In this document: positions 62,913-64,000 of the stretch, piece by piece | Numbering within the stretch: the first letter of the stretch is position 1 | How the letters are laid out: each line of letters begins with the position of its first letter | Source: Arsenophonus sp046530765 | GTDB taxonomy: Bacteria; Pseudomonadota; Gammaproteobacteria; Enterobacterales; Enterobacteriaceae | DNA length: 64,000 nucleotides | Direction of reading: 5' to 3' | Assembly (NCBI GenBank): GCA_046530765.1 | Contig: JBHEQS010000006.1 | Coordinates: 1 to 64,000 of the forward strand | Translations under genes and position numbers: made by a program | The notes under the pieces: generated by a model | Told to the model about the DNA's origin: nothing | The model's database searches: none | The model's input: only the letters and a program-made list of their open reading frames with translations

Positions 62913-63680
62913 ATGAAAAAAGTAATTTTTATTACAGGCACTTCTAGTGGTATAGGATTGTGCGCAGCAAAAATTTTATTAACAAAAGGTTATCGGATAT
63001 TAGCCGGTTGTAGAAAAGAAGTAGACTTAAATGGTATGAAAGCACTAGGATTTGAACCAATTAAAATTGACATGGATAATTCAGAAAGTGTAAATCAAGC
63101 CGCCAAACATGTTATTGAATTAACTAACGGAAAACTATATGCTTTATTTAACAATGCAGGTTATGGTGTCTATGGTTCACTTAATACCATTAGTCGAGAA
63201 CAACTAGAACAGCAGTTTTCTACTAATTTTTTTAGTGTTCATCAGATTACTAGATTATTACTACCGGCTATGCTTCCACATAATGAGGGTCGCATTATTC
63301 AAACTAGTTCTGTTTTGGGGATTGTTTCATTTCCTAATCGCGGAGCCTACGCAGCCAGTAAGCATGCTTTAGAGGCATGGTCAGATACCCTTCGTCTTGA
63401 ATTAAGTGGATCTGGTGTAAAAGTTTGCATTATCGAACCTGGACCAATTAAGACAAATTTTACTAATAATGTTAAGCAAACAAACAAAAATAATTTAATT
63501 AAAAATCCAATTGTAGCTGCAAGGTTAGCATTAACTCCAGAACACGTTGTAAAACGATTAATTCATGCACTAGAAAGCCCAAAACCTAAAATTAGATACC
63601 CTGTAACATTATTGACCTATATAATTACATTCATGAAACGATTATTGCCTGATCGATTGATGGATAAATTTTTAAGATAA
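62913..63680 (+). CDS. ybbO: SDR-family oxidoreductase YbbO
   Basis: Short-chain dehydrogenase/reductase. TGTSSGIG (residues 8-15) binds the nucleotide, NNAG is at 80-83, and Ser133, Tyr146 and Lys150 (GAYAASK) form the catalytic set. The protein follows E. coli YbbO closely: AGCRK, NTISREQLEQQFSTNFF, LPAMLPHNEGRI, IEPGPIKTNFTNNV, PKIRYPVTLLTY, and the end RLLPDRLMDKFLR. Length 255 (E. coli 269, some starts 256). YbbO reduces aldehydes in vitro; its physiological substrate is not certain. It is odd for such an accessory enzyme to survive here, which suggests a needed lipid-aldehyde or related role. Confidence 0.9.
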   Translation: MKKVIFITGTSSGIGLCAAKILLTKGYRILAGCRKEVDLNGMKALGFEPIKIDMDNSESVNQAAKHVIELTNGKLYALFNNAGYGVYGSLNTISREQLEQQFSTNFFSVHQITRLLLPAMLPHNEGRIIQTSSVLGIVSFPNRGAYAASKHALEAWSDTLRLELSGSGVKVCIIEPGPIKTNFTNNVKQTNKNNLIKNPIVAARLALTPEHVVKRLIHALESPKPKIRYPVTLLTYIITFMKRLLPDRLMDKFLR

Positions 63681-64000
63681 AAAATATTTTTTATACTAAA
63701 TAATTAATTTTAACTTTATTTTAAATAATAATATTAAAATTTAATTTTTTGTAAAAAATATTTCAAAATAATTTAATTTATAAAATAAACGTTTAATTTA
63801 AAATCTTATCTGAAATATTTGATAAATTGCTTAGTAAGTTAATAAATTCATACTATCAAAAGTTAATGTAATAGATAAAATCATTATATATTAATTTTGA
63901 TCAAAAATGATTTTAAGCTTTAATTTCATGTTGAAGGTAACTTATTAATTTCTTTTACTAAAATAAACTTTAAAATTATATAACTTGAATGTTTATTTAC
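63681..64000. other. Spacer at the right window edge
   Basis: 320 bp of A/T-rich DNA after ybbO with no recognisable feature. Confidence 0.5.

Overview
The window reads as a stretch of the chromosome of a reduced, extremely A+T-rich gammaproteobacterium, most likely an insect endosymbiont of the Enterobacterales. Every intact protein I recognise is closest in memory to its Escherichia/Serratia counterpart, often at identical length (RpsA 557, SerS 430, FabH 317, FabG 244, AroA 427, GlyQ 303, Tmk 213, InfA 72). Genes are separated by long, nearly pure A/T spacers. I cannot name the species from sequence alone. No rRNA, tRNA, CRISPR array, prophage or intact insertion sequence was found.

Layout. 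(1) 247-3258: glyQ-glyS. (2) 4370-17655, minus strand: the classic enterobacterial block rluC ... rpmF-(plsX)-fabH-fabD-fabG-acpP-(fabF)-pabC-mltG-tmk-holB-ycfH-hinT-lpoB, with plsX now a legible pseudogene and fabF and yceF/yceD replaced by empty gaps of about the right size. rne (18189-21275, plus) is divergent from rluC as in E. coli. (3) 24158-29752, minus: serC, aroA, cmk, rpsA, ihfB. (4) 30537-35979: plsB alone, enclosed by two 1.3 kb inverted repeats about 93% identical. (5) 39048-54245: serS, lolA, a truncated ftsK (membrane domain only), lrp pseudogene, trxB, cydD, cydC, infA, clpA pseudogene; this is E. coli order with rarA and aat erased. (6) 57323-63680: cysS, a possible ppiB trace, lpxH, purE, purK, ybbO.

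Function. The retained set is housekeeping: tRNA charging (Gly, Ser, Cys), translation (S1, L32, IF-1, RluC), replication (HolB, Tmk, Cmk), fatty acid and phospholipid start-up (AcpP, FabD, FabG, FabH, PlsB), envelope (LpxH, LolA, LpoB, MltG), cytochrome bd assembly and redox (CydDC, TrxB), RNA decay (RNase E with its degradosome tail), plus aromatic, serine, folate and purine steps (AroA, SerC, PabC, PurEK). What is decaying is regulation, proteolysis and redundancy: Lrp, ClpA, PlsX, the FtsK motor.

Most notable observations: the long inverted repeats around plsB; an FtsK cut down to its membrane domain; pseudogenes at different stages of decay (lrp at full length with single-base frameshifts, clpA and plsX readable across several frames, fabF/rarA/aat gone); and a recurring pattern of long perfect A/T hairpins just past the ends of transcription units. 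No clearly new multi-gene system was seen.
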